The position numbers and the translations under genes were made by a program. Positions 31,523 to 40,907 of a DNA stretch of 45,840 bases are shown here, in pieces. The DNA is taken from contig JANNAV010000100.1 in NCBI GenBank assembly GCA_031384695.1, forward strand, positions 1 to 45,840, given 5' to 3'. The notes below the pieces were generated by a model. The model was not told the DNA's origin, searched no databases, and saw nothing but the letters and a program-made list of their open reading frames with translations. Source of the stretch: JANNAV01 sp031384695 (GTDB taxonomy: Bacteria; Pseudomonadota; Alphaproteobacteria; Rhodobacterales; Rhodobacteraceae). Every line of letters begins with the position of its first letter. The stretch's first letter is position 1.

Positions 31523-32683
31523 TCACTCCCGGCTGAACTCGGCCGCCCCGGCCCGGCCCGCCATCATTGCCACCAGCGCCAGTAACAGCGCCAGCCCCAG
31601 ATATACCGGGCGGAAGCCCACCGCCTCGGCGGCAAAACCGATGCTCGACGGCGACACCAGCAGCCCCGAATAACCCAGCATCGTCACCGTGGCGATCCCC
31701 GCGCCCGCCACATGGCCCGGCAGGTTGCCCGCCGCCGAAAACAGGATCGGCACCATGTTGGCCACCCCGATGCCCGAGATGGCAAAGCCTGCCACCGCCA
31801 GCCCCGCGTCGGGCGCCAGCGCCGCCAGCGCCAGCCCCAAAGCCCCGATCACCGCCGATGCGCGCAGCGTGCGCACCGCGCCGAACCGGTTGCGCAGGGC
31901 GTCGCCGCCAAACCGCATCACCGCCATCGCCGCCGAAAACAACGCAAACGCCAGCGCTGCCCCGGCAATGCCCACCCCATGATCGCGGCCCAGATAAAGC
32001 GCCGCCCAATCCAGCACCGCCCCCTCGGGCACCATCGAGATCAGCGCCAGAAACCCCAGAATCCACAACCCCGCATCGCGCGGCAAAAGATCGGGGCGCG
32101 CGGCCATCGCGGCCTTCGGTGCAGGTGCTGCCCCCAACAGATACGGCCGCGCCGCCAGCACCAGCAGCGTGCAGACCGCCGCCACCACCCCGGCCTGCAC
32201 CTCGGGCCCGAACCGCGCCACGATCAGCCCGCCGCCGCCCGAGCCGACAAAGCCGCCAAGGCTCCAGAACCCGTGCGAGGATGACATGATCGCCCGGCCC
32301 AGCCCGCGCTCCACCTCCACCGCATTGGCATTCATCGCCACATCCATGCTGCCCTGCACCGCACCAAACACTGCCATCGCCAGCGCCAGCAGCGCCACAT
32401 TCGGCGCCAGAACCACCATAGGCAGGCCCAGCACCACCGCCGAGGCAAAGCCCAGCACCACCGCGCGCGCGCCATAGCGCGCAATCAGGCGGCCCGAAAA
32501 CAGCATCGCCGCCACCGCCCCCACCCCAAGCCCAAGGATCAGCAACCCCAGGTCCGCCGCACTGATCTGATGCTTTGGCAGCAGCAGCGGGATCTGCGGT
32601 GCCCAGGCCCCGATGGTCAGCCCGTTGAGAAAGAACATCGCCGCCACCGCCCAGCGCCCGCGCGCGGCCTTTTCGCCTGCCAT
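31523..32683 (-). CDS. MFS transporter
   Basis: The 386-residue permease has about 12 hydrophobic segments. It begins MAGEKAARGRWAVAAMFFLN and contains GLGVGAVAAMLFSGRLIARYGARAV (MFS motif A-like between segments 2 and 3), AVFGAVQGSMDVAMNANAVEVERG and SSSHGFWSLGGFVGSG. The MDVxMNxxxxxVE signature is that of the YbjJ/inner-membrane sugar-type MFS group. The substrate is unknown. Start: ATG 32683 is likely; the open frame runs to 32761 and cannot be excluded. It stands alone, convergent with the DUF1993 gene. Confidence 0.88.
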   Translation of the reverse strand: MAGEKAARGRWAVAAMFFLNGLTIGAWAPQIPLLLPKHQISAADLGLLILGLGVGAVAAMLFSGRLIARYGARAVVLGFASAVVLGLPMVVLAPNVALLALAMAVFGAVQGSMDVAMNANAVEVERGLGRAIMSSSHGFWSLGGFVGSGGGGLIVARFGPEVQAGVVAAVCTLLVLAARPYLLGAAPAPKAAMAARPDLLPRDAGLWILGFLALISMVPEGAVLDWAALYLGRDHGVGIAGAALAFALFSAAMAVMRFGGDALRNRFGAVRTLRASAVIGALGLALAALAPDAGLAVAGFAISGIGVANMVPILFSAAGNLPGHVAGAGIATVTMLGYSGLLVSPSSIGFAAEAVGFRPVYLGLALLLALVAMMAGRAGAAEFSRE

Positions 32684-33001
32684 ATCCTGCCCCTGCCCCA
32701 GTTTCGCAGCCTTCCCATAGCCGCCAAACCCGGCAAGCAAAACCCCCCGGCCATAGCCCATGGCGCAAGTTTTGTTTCAATTTCTGCAACAAACCCGGTG
32801 GATTGCCGGGAATTTACCGCGCGCGCCCCGCCGCCCTGATCAGGTGTCAGCCTTGGTGCCAGCAGCAGCAACGGCAATGGTGCCACAATGGCCACCATCA
32901 CCCGGCTTGGGGAAAAGGCCTGTTCCGGCGGCGGCAACAACACCTTTCAGGTGGTGCCGCAACGCAACCGCGGGTCCGGGTTGGCGGGTGGTGGGGCCCG
33001 A
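32684..33001. other. Spacer between the MFS gene and galM
   Basis: About 318 bases with no supported gene. A small AT-richer patch at 32764-32800 may be the MFS promoter region. The frames crossing it on both strands lack ribosome sites and family similarity. Confidence 0.4.
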
Positions 33002-33991
33002 TCAGGCCTGAAACCGCCACTCGGTAACCTGCGTCACCGGCCGCCCGGGCGTCAGATCAATCGGCGGAAAGCCCGGCTGATTGGGCGCATCGGGCCAGCC
33101 TTGCGTTTCAACCGCGATGCCTTCGTAGGGCTGCCGCCCCGGCCTGACCGCCGCCCTTCCATCATAGATCTGCACCCCCGGCTCGGTGGTGGATACCGCC
33201 ATCCGCACCCCCGAAAGCCCCTGCAACACCAGCACCTCGCGCAGCGCCACCTGCGCCCGGCTAAGACAAAAGCAATTGTCCAGCGGTGGATTTTGCGGCG
33301 AAACCGGCCTTGCCTTGCGGAAATCGAACATGCTACCCGCCACGTCCCTGATCTCGCCCGAGGGGACGCACGCCGCGTTCACCGGTAGATAGGCATCGGC
33401 GGCGATCTGCAACCGGTGGCCCGCAAAGCCGGGTGAGCCGTCAAGGTTCCAGTAGGAATGGTTGGTGGCATTGAAGATCGTGGGCACGTCCGTCACGCAG
33501 CCGATCGCAAGCCGCAAGCCCCCCGGCGCGAAGGCCGTGAACCGCGCCGTCAGCCGCCGGTTGCCGGGAAAGCCGCCCGCGCCATCGGGCATCAACAGGC
33601 CCAGCAGCACCTCGGATGCGCCCACCTCCAGCACATCCCACAGCGCCAGATGGCTGCCGGCCTGGCCCGAATGCAGCGTATGGCCGCCGTCCTGATTGGC
33701 CTCGAACCGGCACGGCACCCCCGCCACCACCGCCCGCGCCCCCGTCAGCCGGTTGGCCACCGGCCCGATCAGCGCCCCGTGATACCGCATATCGCCCAGA
33801 TAATCGGCCAGCCTGTCCGACCCAAGCGTCAGGCCATGCTCAACCCCCACCAGCCGCAGATCCTGCAACACCGCCCCCAGCGTCAGCACCGAGGCCGAAA
33901 GCCCCCCCGCGCGGCCCCCGGCCCTGATCGTGATCCGCTGAACCCCGCGCCCATCCGCCATCTGTCCGAAATGTTCCACGTTGCCCGACAT
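33002..33991 (-). CDS. galM: Aldose 1-epimerase (mutarotase)
   Basis: This 329-residue galactose-mutarotase-like enzyme interconverts alpha and beta anomers of hexoses. Catalytic residues fall in FNATNHSYWNLDG (histidine) and GIAVETQGWPDAPNQPGFP (glutamate); YHGALIGPVANRLTGAR and EANQDGGHTLHSG are typical. Start: ATG 33991 with a GGGGGCGGG site; six codons further upstream are open. It follows znuA on the same strand by 48 bases, which may be chance rather than a zinc link. Confidence 0.92.
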   Translation of the reverse strand: MSGNVEHFGQMADGRGVQRITIRAGGRAGGLSASVLTLGAVLQDLRLVGVEHGLTLGSDRLADYLGDMRYHGALIGPVANRLTGARAVVAGVPCRFEANQDGGHTLHSGQAGSHLALWDVLEVGASEVLLGLLMPDGAGGFPGNRRLTARFTAFAPGGLRLAIGCVTDVPTIFNATNHSYWNLDGSPGFAGHRLQIAADAYLPVNAACVPSGEIRDVAGSMFDFRKARPVSPQNPPLDNCFCLSRAQVALREVLVLQGLSGVRMAVSTTEPGVQIYDGRAAVRPGRQPYEGIAVETQGWPDAPNQPGFPPIDLTPGRPVTQVTEWRFQA

Positions 33992-34039
33992 GCCCGCCCC
34001 CGTTTTCACACGGCGATGTTGCCGATCCTGCCCACCCCG

Positions 34040-34981
34040 TCAATCCTTCAGGCACTCCGCCAGCGTCGCGGCCAACCCCCGCAGCAAGGCCGCATAAGCC
34101 CCCGCCCCCGGTTCAAGCGCCGATCCGACCGGATCAAGCGCCGCGCCCAGCTTTACCCCCGTCCCTTCCACCAGTTGCGCCAGTTGCACCGGATCATGCT
34201 GCACCTCGGGGAAAGCACAGACGATGCCGCCCGCCGCGAATTCGCCCTGCAACGCCACAATCCGCGCCGCCCCCGGTGCGGCCGCATCGCCCTCGCGCAG
34301 CGCCCCCGCGAAGCGCAAGCCATAATGCGCGATGAAATAGCCATAAGCCGCGTGGAACGTCACGAACGGCCGCGCCGCCACCGGCGCCAGCATCGCCGCA
34401 AGCTCGGCGTCCAGCAACTGCACCTCGGTCACCGCCGCCGCCGCATTGCCCGCATAACGCGTCGCATTCTCGGGGTCCAGCCGCGCCAGTTCGGCGGCGA
34501 TCAGGCCCAGCCAAACCACCGCATTGCCCGGATCAAGCCAGACGTGCGGATCGGTGCCCTCATGCGATTCCCCGCCCTCCTCATGCTCCTCATGCTCCTC
34601 ATGCGTCTCATGCTCGCCTTCCTCTGCCGCGTCCGCCGGATAGTCGCGGGTCAGCGTGCCCTGCGCCGCCAGCAACGCCAGCGGCACCCCGGCAGCGCCG
34701 TCCAGCGCCCGGTCAAGCCAGGGCGTCAGGTCCGGCCCGATCCACACCACCAGATCGGCCTCGGCCACTGCCTGCGCCTGACTGGGGCGCAGCGCGAAAT
34801 CATGCTCATCCGCGCCCTTGGCCAACAGCAGCACCGGCGCGCCGAGATCGCCCATCACCTGCGCCACCAGTGCGTGCACCGCCGGGATATCGGCCACCAC
34901 GCGGGGCACCTCGGCAAGGGCAAAGGATGGCAGTGTGGCCAACAGTAAGGATATGGTATAACGCATCATAAGGGCTTTCAT
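34040..34981 (-). CDS. znuA: Zinc ABC transporter substrate-binding protein
   Basis: The 313-residue periplasmic zinc receptor begins with a signal peptide (MRYTISLLLATLPSFALA, cleaved near residue 23). It has DIPAVHALVAQVMGD, ADEHDFALRPSQ, a histidine/glutamate-rich loop (HETHEEHEEHEEGGESHEG), DPHVWLDPGNA and FHAAYGYFIAHYGL. The three metal-site histidines can be placed in EHDF, FHAAYGYF and the loop-adjacent DPHVW. A reading-frame choice between M1 and M5/M6 is open. It is divergent from zur-znuCB and shares their Zur box. Confidence 0.95.
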   Translation of the reverse strand: MKALMMRYTISLLLATLPSFALAEVPRVVADIPAVHALVAQVMGDLGAPVLLLAKGADEHDFALRPSQAQAVAEADLVVWIGPDLTPWLDRALDGAAGVPLALLAAQGTLTRDYPADAAEEGEHETHEEHEEHEEGGESHEGTDPHVWLDPGNAVVWLGLIAAELARLDPENATRYAGNAAAAVTEVQLLDAELAAMLAPVAARPFVTFHAAYGYFIAHYGLRFAGALREGDAAAPGAARIVALQGEFAAGGIVCAFPEVQHDPVQLAQLVEGTGVKLGAALDPVGSALEPGAGAYAALLRGLAATLAECLKD

Positions 34982-35004
34982 TCACGGGAGAGCCAAGCTA
35001 TGAA

Positions 35005-35019
35005 TGTAATAGTATAACA
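35005..35019. promoter_or_regulatory. Zur box between znuA and zur
   Basis: TGTAATA-G-TATAACA is a 15-base palindrome with one mismatch, matching the known Zur operator TGTTATA-N-TATAACA. It sits 23 bases from the znuA start and 14 bases from the zur start, overlapping likely -10 elements for both directions (TATACT leftward, TATAAC rightward). Binding of zinc-loaded Zur here would repress both units. Confidence 0.85.
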
Positions 35020-35033
35020 TGTCAAGAGCCGCC

Positions 35034-35555
35034 ATGCCCCATCCTGCCACCAAACCCCAGCCCGAGGATTGCCCCGGCTGTGCCACCCCGGCGCTGGCCT
35101 TTGCCCCGCATGACCACGCCCATTGCAGCAGCGATGCGCTGGGCCGCGCCGATGCCCTTGCGGCGTCGCTTGGCCTGCGCCTCACCCCGGTGCGCCGCCG
35201 CACGCTTGAGATATTGCTTGAATCGCACCGCGCGCTGGGGGCCTATGATGTGCTGAACCGTCTGGCCGCCGAAGGCTTCGGCAACCAGCCGCCCGTCGCC
35301 TACCGGGCGCTGGATTTCCTTGAGGAACATGGGCTTGCCCACCGCATCCGCCGCCTGAACGCCTTCACCGCCTGCATGCATCCCGGCGAGGCGCATGCCC
35401 CCGCCTTCCTGATCTGCCGTCTGTGCAACGCGGTTTCCGAAACCGCCGCCGCCCCGGTGCGCGCCGCACTCGATACCGCCGCTACCACCGCCGGTTTCAC
35501 CATTGAACGCGCCAACATCGAGGCGCTGGGCCTCTGCCCGGCCTGCCGCCCATGA
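35034..35555 (+). CDS. zur: Zinc uptake regulator, Fur family
   Basis: This protein of about 173 residues has a winged-helix domain (LGLRLTPVRRRTLEILLESH, GAYDVLNRLAAEGFGNQPPV) and dimer/zinc domain. CMHPGEAHAPAFLICRLCNAV and LCPACRP carry the structural-zinc cysteines, and HDHAHC near the N-terminus adds ligands. Its N-terminal 40 residues are longer than usual and include CPGC. Start: ATG 35034 is preferred over ATG 35019, which lies inside the Zur box. The stop overlaps znuC by four bases (ATGA), so the operon autoregulates. Confidence 0.93.
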   Translation: MPHPATKPQPEDCPGCATPALAFAPHDHAHCSSDALGRADALAASLGLRLTPVRRRTLEILLESHRALGAYDVLNRLAAEGFGNQPPVAYRALDFLEEHGLAHRIRRLNAFTACMHPGEAHAPAFLICRLCNAVSETAAAPVRAALDTAATTAGFTIERANIEALGLCPACRP

Positions 35556-36298
35556 GCCTGCTTGCCGCCCATGACATCTCGGTGCGGCTGGGGCAAACCC
35601 AGGTGCTGCGCCATGTCAGCCTGCAAATCGCCCCGGCCGAGATCGTGACGATTCTAGGCCCCAACGGCTCGGGCAAATCCACCCTGCTGCGCGCACTTTT
35701 GGGGATACTGCCGCTGGCCGCAGGCACCGTCAGCCGGGCCGGGGGGCTGCGCATCGGCTATGTGCCGCAGCGCCTTGCCATCGACCGCTCGATGCCGATC
35801 ACCGCCCGGCGTTTCCTGTCGCTGCCCCGCAGGGTAAGCGATGCCGAGGCGGCGGCGGCATTGGCCCGCGTTGATATTGGCGGCTTTGAGGCGCGGCAGA
35901 TGACCGCGCTTTCGGGGGGCCAGTTTCAGCGGGTGCTGCTGGCGCGCGCGCTGCTGGCCCGCCCACAACTGCTGATCCTCGACGAGCCGACCCAAGGCCT
36001 TGATCAACCCGGCGAGGCCGCGTTTTACCGCCTGATCGCCGAGGTGCGCCGTGACACCCACGCCGCCGTGCTGATGGTCAGCCATGATCTGCATGTGGTG
36101 ATGGCGGCGTCTGACCGGGTGATCTGCCTCAACGGCCATATCTGCTGCGAGGGCACGCCGCTGGTGGTATCGAACGCGCCCGAGTATCGCGCCCTGTTTG
36201 GCCTTGGCACCCAGGGCGCGCTGGCGCTTTATCAGCACGCGCATGACCATGACCACCATGACCATGAGCGCGGGCAAGAGCACCCCCATGCTAGATGA
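35552..36298 (+). CDS. znuC: Zinc ABC transporter ATP-binding protein
   Basis: This 248-residue ABC ATPase has Walker A GPNGSGKSTLL, signature LSGGQFQRVLLARALL, and Walker B LLILDEPTQGLDQPG. The last about 18 residues are histidine/aspartate-rich (HAHDHDHHDHE), an unusual cytosolic metal-binding tail, encoded partly where znuB begins. Translationally coupled to zur. Confidence 0.95.
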   Translation: MSLLAAHDISVRLGQTQVLRHVSLQIAPAEIVTILGPNGSGKSTLLRALLGILPLAAGTVSRAGGLRIGYVPQRLAIDRSMPITARRFLSLPRRVSDAEAAAALARVDIGGFEARQMTALSGGQFQRVLLARALLARPQLLILDEPTQGLDQPGEAAFYRLIAEVRRDTHAAVLMVSHDLHVVMAASDRVICLNGHICCEGTPLVVSNAPEYRALFGLGTQGALALYQHAHDHDHHDHERGQEHPHAR

Positions 36299-37079
36299 TT
36301 TCCTGATCCGCGCGGCGCTGGCGGGCGTCGGCCTGTCGCTGGCCACCGGGCCGCTGGGCAGCTTTGTGGTCTGGCGCAAGATGGCCTATTTCGGCGATGC
36401 CACGGCGCATGCGGCCATTCTGGGGGTGGCGCTGGCGCTGGCCACCGATCTGCCGGTGGGGCTTGGCACGCTGGTGGTGGCGCTGGCGATGGCGGCCACG
36501 GTTGCCGGGCTGGCCAGCCGGGGCTGGGCGATGGACACCACGCTGGGCGTGCTCGCGCATTCGGCGCTGGCGCTGGGGCTGGTTGCCATCAGCTTTGTCC
36601 ATGGGCAACGGGCCGATCTGCAATCCTATCTGTTTGGCGATATCCTTGCGGTATCGGCGCGCGACCTTGGCTTTATCTGGGGCGGGGCGGTGCTGGTGCT
36701 GGCGCTGCTGGGCTGGCGCTGGCAGGCGCTGCTGACCTGCACGTTGAACGAAGACCTCGCCCACGCCTCGGGCCTGAACCCCGCGCGCGAACGCCTGATC
36801 CTGACGCTGACCCTCGCCGTGGTGGTGGCGGTGGCGCTGAAGGTGGTGGGGGCGCTGCTGATCGCGGCCATGCTGATCATCCCCGCCGCCGCCGCCCGCA
36901 GCCTTGCCCGCTCGCCCGAGGCGATGGCCGCCGCGGCCACCCTGATCGGTGCCGCCGCAAGCCTTGCGGGGCTGCAATTGTCGCTGTGGCAAGACACCCC
37001 CGCAGGCCCCTCGATCATCGTGGCGGCGGCGGCGTTCTTTGCGTTGAGCGCGCTTGGCGGCAGGCTGCGCGGCAGCTGA
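36288..37079 (+). CDS. znuB: Zinc ABC transporter permease
   Basis: This 263-residue ABC-3-type permease has about eight membrane segments: MLDDFLIRAALAGVGLSLAT, GPLGSFVVWRKMAYFGDATAH, AAILGVALALATDLP and ALLIAAMLIIPAAAARSLA. The AYFGDATAH and ALLI(x)AMLIIPAAAA segments are family hallmarks. Starts ATG 36288, overlapping znuC by 11 bases. A longer upstream frame is unsupported. With ZnuA and ZnuC it makes a complete high-affinity zinc importer. Confidence 0.94.
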   Translation: MLDDFLIRAALAGVGLSLATGPLGSFVVWRKMAYFGDATAHAAILGVALALATDLPVGLGTLVVALAMAATVAGLASRGWAMDTTLGVLAHSALALGLVAISFVHGQRADLQSYLFGDILAVSARDLGFIWGGAVLVLALLGWRWQALLTCTLNEDLAHASGLNPARERLILTLTLAVVVAVALKVVGALLIAAMLIIPAAAARSLARSPEAMAAAATLIGAAASLAGLQLSLWQDTPAGPSIIVAAAAFFALSALGGRLRGS

Positions 37080-37135
37080 CGCTTGCCGTCAGCCCAAATC
37101 CGCGCCCATATAGCGCAGCACCCGAGGCCCCGACC

Positions 37136-38296
37136 ATGATCGACCCCTTCAAACTTGAAGCCCTTGTGAACTGGCTGTTCGCGGGCGCGCCGTCAAAGGC
37201 GGATTTTTCCGACACGGTTGCCGAACTGGCGCGCCGGATGCTGGGCGCGGGCCTGCCGGTTGCCAACCTCGGGATCTATATGCTTACCATCAACCCGATG
37301 GTGCTGGGCACGCTGCTGTCATGGTCACCCGGACGCGGCACCCGGCTGGACCGCTGGGCGCATGCCGACATGGCCACCGACAAGTATATCGGCACCGTGC
37401 CACAAGTTGCCATCGACACCGGGCGCATGGTGCGCCTTGTGCTTGGCACCGGCAATCCGCTTGAAGCCCATCCCGCCACCCGCAAACTGGGCGAGCGCGG
37501 CTATAGCGAATACACCACCTGCCCCCTGTTCAGCCGCTACGCCCCGACCAGCGGCTTTGCCGTCGGCACAAAACAGCCGGGCGGCTTTACCGAAGATCAG
37601 ATTGCCGCCATCCGCCGGTTGCAAGCCCCCCTTGCCCGCGTCGTCGAGGCCGAGATCCTGCATGAGAACACCGTTACGCTGCTCTCCACCTATGTGGGCC
37701 GGGGGGCGGGCGAAAAGGTGATGGATGGCCGTATCCTGCGCGGCTATTCCGAAGATATCACCGCCGTGATCCTGTTCGCCGATCTGGCCAACTTTACCGC
37801 CCTGTCGAACGCTCTGCCGCCCGCGGAAACCATCGCCCTTCTCAACACCTATTTCGAGGCACTTGATGCCGCCATCCGCGCCAATGGCGGCGAAACGCTG
37901 AAGTTCATCGGCGACGGGCTTTTGGCGATCTTTCCCACCGTGGACGAGATCACTGCCCAGACCGCCGCCGCCATGGGCGCCATCTCGGCGCTGGATGACG
38001 CGCGGGCCGAATTGGCAAAATCGAACATCGCAGGCCGGGAAATCAGCTTTCGTGCCGCCCTGCACCTTGGCGACATCCACTATGGCAACATCGGCAGCAC
38101 CAGCCGCCTTGATTTCACCGCCGTCGGCCCCGCCGTCAACCTGACCGCGCGGATGCTGCAAGCCAGCACCGAACTCGACGCTCCCACCGTCTGTTCGGAC
38201 GCCTTCGCGCCGCTGACCCAAAGCCGCTCCGCCCCCGCCCGCGCCTTCGCCTTCAAGGGCTTTGCCGAACCGGTGATGGTGCACACGCTGGCGTGA
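37136..38296 (+). CDS. Class III adenylate/guanylate cyclase with GAF-like N-terminal region
   Basis: The 386-residue protein has an N-terminal region (about residues 1-180) with no clear membrane segments and a look of a GAF-like sensor. A class III cyclase domain follows from about residue 200: YSEDITAVILFADLANFTAL (first metal aspartate), ANGGETLKFIGDGLLAIFP (second metal aspartate) and TAVGPAVNLTARM (transition-state asparagine and arginine). All catalytic positions I can check are present, so it should make cAMP or cGMP. The lysine in LKFIGDG fits adenine specificity. It follows znuB by 57 bases on the same strand; cotranscription is possible but unproven. Confidence 0.88.
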   Translation: MIDPFKLEALVNWLFAGAPSKADFSDTVAELARRMLGAGLPVANLGIYMLTINPMVLGTLLSWSPGRGTRLDRWAHADMATDKYIGTVPQVAIDTGRMVRLVLGTGNPLEAHPATRKLGERGYSEYTTCPLFSRYAPTSGFAVGTKQPGGFTEDQIAAIRRLQAPLARVVEAEILHENTVTLLSTYVGRGAGEKVMDGRILRGYSEDITAVILFADLANFTALSNALPPAETIALLNTYFEALDAAIRANGGETLKFIGDGLLAIFPTVDEITAQTAAAMGAISALDDARAELAKSNIAGREISFRAALHLGDIHYGNIGSTSRLDFTAVGPAVNLTARMLQASTELDAPTVCSDAFAPLTQSRSAPARAFAFKGFAEPVMVHTLA

Positions 38297-38411
38297 CGCC
38301 GCTTTCCACGCATCATGTCGTTTTCTGACGCCAAAGGTCGGCGCGCCTTGCCCCTGTGGCCCCGGTTCGGGCACATATGGGCACAGATCGTTCCGTGCGG
38401 AGGCTGCCCCG

Positions 38412-40907
38412 ATGAAAACCCATGTCAAGGCTCTGGTTGTTGGTGGCGGCGCGGTTGGCACCGGCATTGCCTATCATCTGGCGAAGGCCGGTTGGGATAC
38501 CATGCTGGTGGAGCGTGACGAGTTGACCGCCGGTTCCACCTGGCACGCGGCTGGCCTGCTGCCGCTGTTCAACATGGGCTATGCCACGACGCATATCCAC
38601 ACCTACTCGGTCGATTTCTACAAGGGGCTGGAGGCGGAAACCGGCCTCAACCCCGGCTTTTACGTGGTGGGCAACCTGCGGATGGCGCAGGTGCAACAGC
38701 GGATGGACGAGTATATGCTCTACGCCTCGGTGGCCGAAACCGCCGGGGTTTATCACGAATTTCTGAGCCCCAAAGAGATGAAAGACCGCTGGCCCCTGCT
38801 GCGTACCGATGATCTGTTGGGCGCCCTTTATCACCCGCAGGACGGCTACATCAACCCCGCCGATGTGACGCAAGCGATGGCCAAGGGGGCCCGCCAACAT
38901 GGTGCTACCTTCGAGCGCAAGGTACAGGTGAATGGCTACCGCTGGACCGGTTCGGAATGGATCGTGTCCTGCAGCCGCATGGTGGAACAGGGCGGCAATC
39001 TGGTGGCCAGCGACGATCACTTCGAGATCACCGCCGAACATGTCGTCACCGCCACCGGCAACCACGCCCAGCGCACGGCGCGGCTGTTGGGCATCAAGAC
39101 CCCCGCCGTCGTGGTTGAACATCAGTATATCGTCACCGAGCCCGACCCCGCATTGGTGGAATGGCGCAAGACCAACCCCGAACACCCCGTGCTGCGCGAC
39201 GCCGACGCCAAATGGTACGTCCGCGAGGAACGCGGCGGCTGGATCCTTGGCCCCTATGAGAAGGGCGCGCCGTCGCGTTTCCATTATGAGGTGCCGCCAT
39301 CCTTCCGCGCCGATCTTTTCCCGCTGGATCTGGAGCGGATCGAGGCCGAATACCTGTCGATGATCCACCGCCTGCCCAGTTCCGAAACCGCTGGTCTCAA
39401 GGCCGATTTCAACGGTCCGATCTGCTATACCCCCGATGGCAACCCGCTGGTCGGCCCCGCCCCCGGCCTGCGCAACATGTGGCTGGCCGAGGGGTTTTCG
39501 TTCGGGATCACGGCGGCGGGCGGCACCGGCCATTACCTTGCGCAACTGATGACCACGGGCGAGGCCGAGATCGACATGGCCTCGCTTGATCCGCGCCGCT
39601 TTGGCAACTGGATCACCACCGAATATGCCAGCCGCAAGAACGAGGAGTGTTACGACCACGTTTTCGTGCTGCACCACCCGGACGAGGAACGCCCGGCGGC
39701 CCGGCCTTTGCGCACCGCGCCGGTCTATGACCGCCAGAAGGCGCTTGGCGCGCAGTTCGGTCAGGTGAACGGCTGGGAACGCCCGATTTATTACGGCCCG
39801 CTGAATGCGCCCGAGGATTTTGACCACGACAGCCGCGCCTTCCGCCGGGGCGGCTGGTGGCAATATGCGGTGGACGAGGCGCGCGCCATCCGCGAAACCG
39901 CCGGGCTGATCGACGCCACCGCCTTCACCAAACACATTGTGCGCGGCCCCGGTGCCACTGCCTTCCTTGATTGGTTCACTTGCAACACCCTGCCAAAGAT
40001 AGGCCGGATCAACCTGACCTACGCCCTCACCCCCACCGGCACCACGCGCACCGAATACACCATCGTGCGCAATGGCGAGAATGATTACTACCTCGTTTCG
40101 GCTGGTGCATGGACCGCCTATGACGCTGATTACCTGCGGAAATGCGCCGAAGACATGGCCCCCGCCTTCGGCCATATCGACATCCATGATGTCACCACCC
40201 AATGGGGCGTGTTCGCCATCGCCGGGCCGAATTCGCGCAAGATCCTTGCAGAGTTGATCCGCGACGCCGATCCCGCCACCGCCCTGTCGAACAAACGCTT
40301 CCCCTGGTTGTCGGCCCGCAAGATCGAACTCGGCATGTGCCCGGTGAATGCCATCCGCGTGGCCTATACCGGCGAATTGGGCTGGGAATTGCACCATCCC
40401 GTAGAGATGCAACGCTACCTCTGGGATCAACTGATGATCGCCGGGGCCAAGCACGGCATGAAACTGGTGGGCGCGCGGGCGCAAAACTGGCTGCGGCAGG
40501 AAAAATCCTACCGCGCCTTCGGCAACGAGTTGGGCCGCGATGCCACGCCCTTGGAAGCAGGCCTCGACCGTTTCGTTGATCTCAGCAAAGAGTTTCAGGG
40601 CAAGGCGGCGATGCTGGCCACCGGCATCCGCTCGAAATGCGTGACGGTGCTGATCGACGGGCCGGAAGATACCGACCCATGGGGTAAAGAGGCGCTGGTG
40701 CTGGACGGGCAGAAAATCGGCCGCCTCACTTCGGGCGGTTACTCGGTGGCGTTCGGAAAACAGATCGGCATGGCCTATGTGCGCCCCGATCTGGCCGCCG
40801 TCGGCACCAAGATGCAAGTGCGGATGAACCGCGCGCTTTGGGACTGCGTGGTGGTCGAAGACAGCCCGTTCGATCCCACCAACGCCCGCATCCGCATCGA
40901 CGGCTAG
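38412..40907 (+). CDS. FAD-dependent dimethylglycine/sarcosine dehydrogenase-like protein with GcvT domain
   Basis: The 831-residue protein has an N-terminal FAD-binding DAO domain (VVGGGAVGTGIAYHLAKAG) and a TAGSTWHAAGLLPLF motif whose histidine is the covalent FAD site in mammalian dimethylglycine dehydrogenase. The DAO domain is followed by the FAO_M linker. The C-terminal folate-binding GcvT-type half has AGLIDATAFTKHIVRGPGAT and RVAYTGELGWELHHPVEMQ. Such enzymes oxidatively demethylate dimethylglycine or sarcosine, passing the one-carbon unit to tetrahydrofolate. Start: ATG 38412 with GGAGG eight bases upstream. The stop TAG overlaps a palindromic element. Confidence 0.87.
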   Translation: MKTHVKALVVGGGAVGTGIAYHLAKAGWDTMLVERDELTAGSTWHAAGLLPLFNMGYATTHIHTYSVDFYKGLEAETGLNPGFYVVGNLRMAQVQQRMDEYMLYASVAETAGVYHEFLSPKEMKDRWPLLRTDDLLGALYHPQDGYINPADVTQAMAKGARQHGATFERKVQVNGYRWTGSEWIVSCSRMVEQGGNLVASDDHFEITAEHVVTATGNHAQRTARLLGIKTPAVVVEHQYIVTEPDPALVEWRKTNPEHPVLRDADAKWYVREERGGWILGPYEKGAPSRFHYEVPPSFRADLFPLDLERIEAEYLSMIHRLPSSETAGLKADFNGPICYTPDGNPLVGPAPGLRNMWLAEGFSFGITAAGGTGHYLAQLMTTGEAEIDMASLDPRRFGNWITTEYASRKNEECYDHVFVLHHPDEERPAARPLRTAPVYDRQKALGAQFGQVNGWERPIYYGPLNAPEDFDHDSRAFRRGGWWQYAVDEARAIRETAGLIDATAFTKHIVRGPGATAFLDWFTCNTLPKIGRINLTYALTPTGTTRTEYTIVRNGENDYYLVSAGAWTAYDADYLRKCAEDMAPAFGHIDIHDVTTQWGVFAIAGPNSRKILAELIRDADPATALSNKRFPWLSARKIELGMCPVNAIRVAYTGELGWELHHPVEMQRYLWDQLMIAGAKHGMKLVGARAQNWLRQEKSYRAFGNELGRDATPLEAGLDRFVDLSKEFQGKAAMLATGIRSKCVTVLIDGPEDTDPWGKEALVLDGQKIGRLTSGGYSVAFGKQIGMAYVRPDLAAVGTKMQVRMNRALWDCVVVEDSPFDPTNARIRIDG

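Noticed and set aside
33458..34948. 496-codon open frame on the plus strand
   Set aside because: Antisense to galM and znuA, arginine/histidine/proline-rich, no family similarity.
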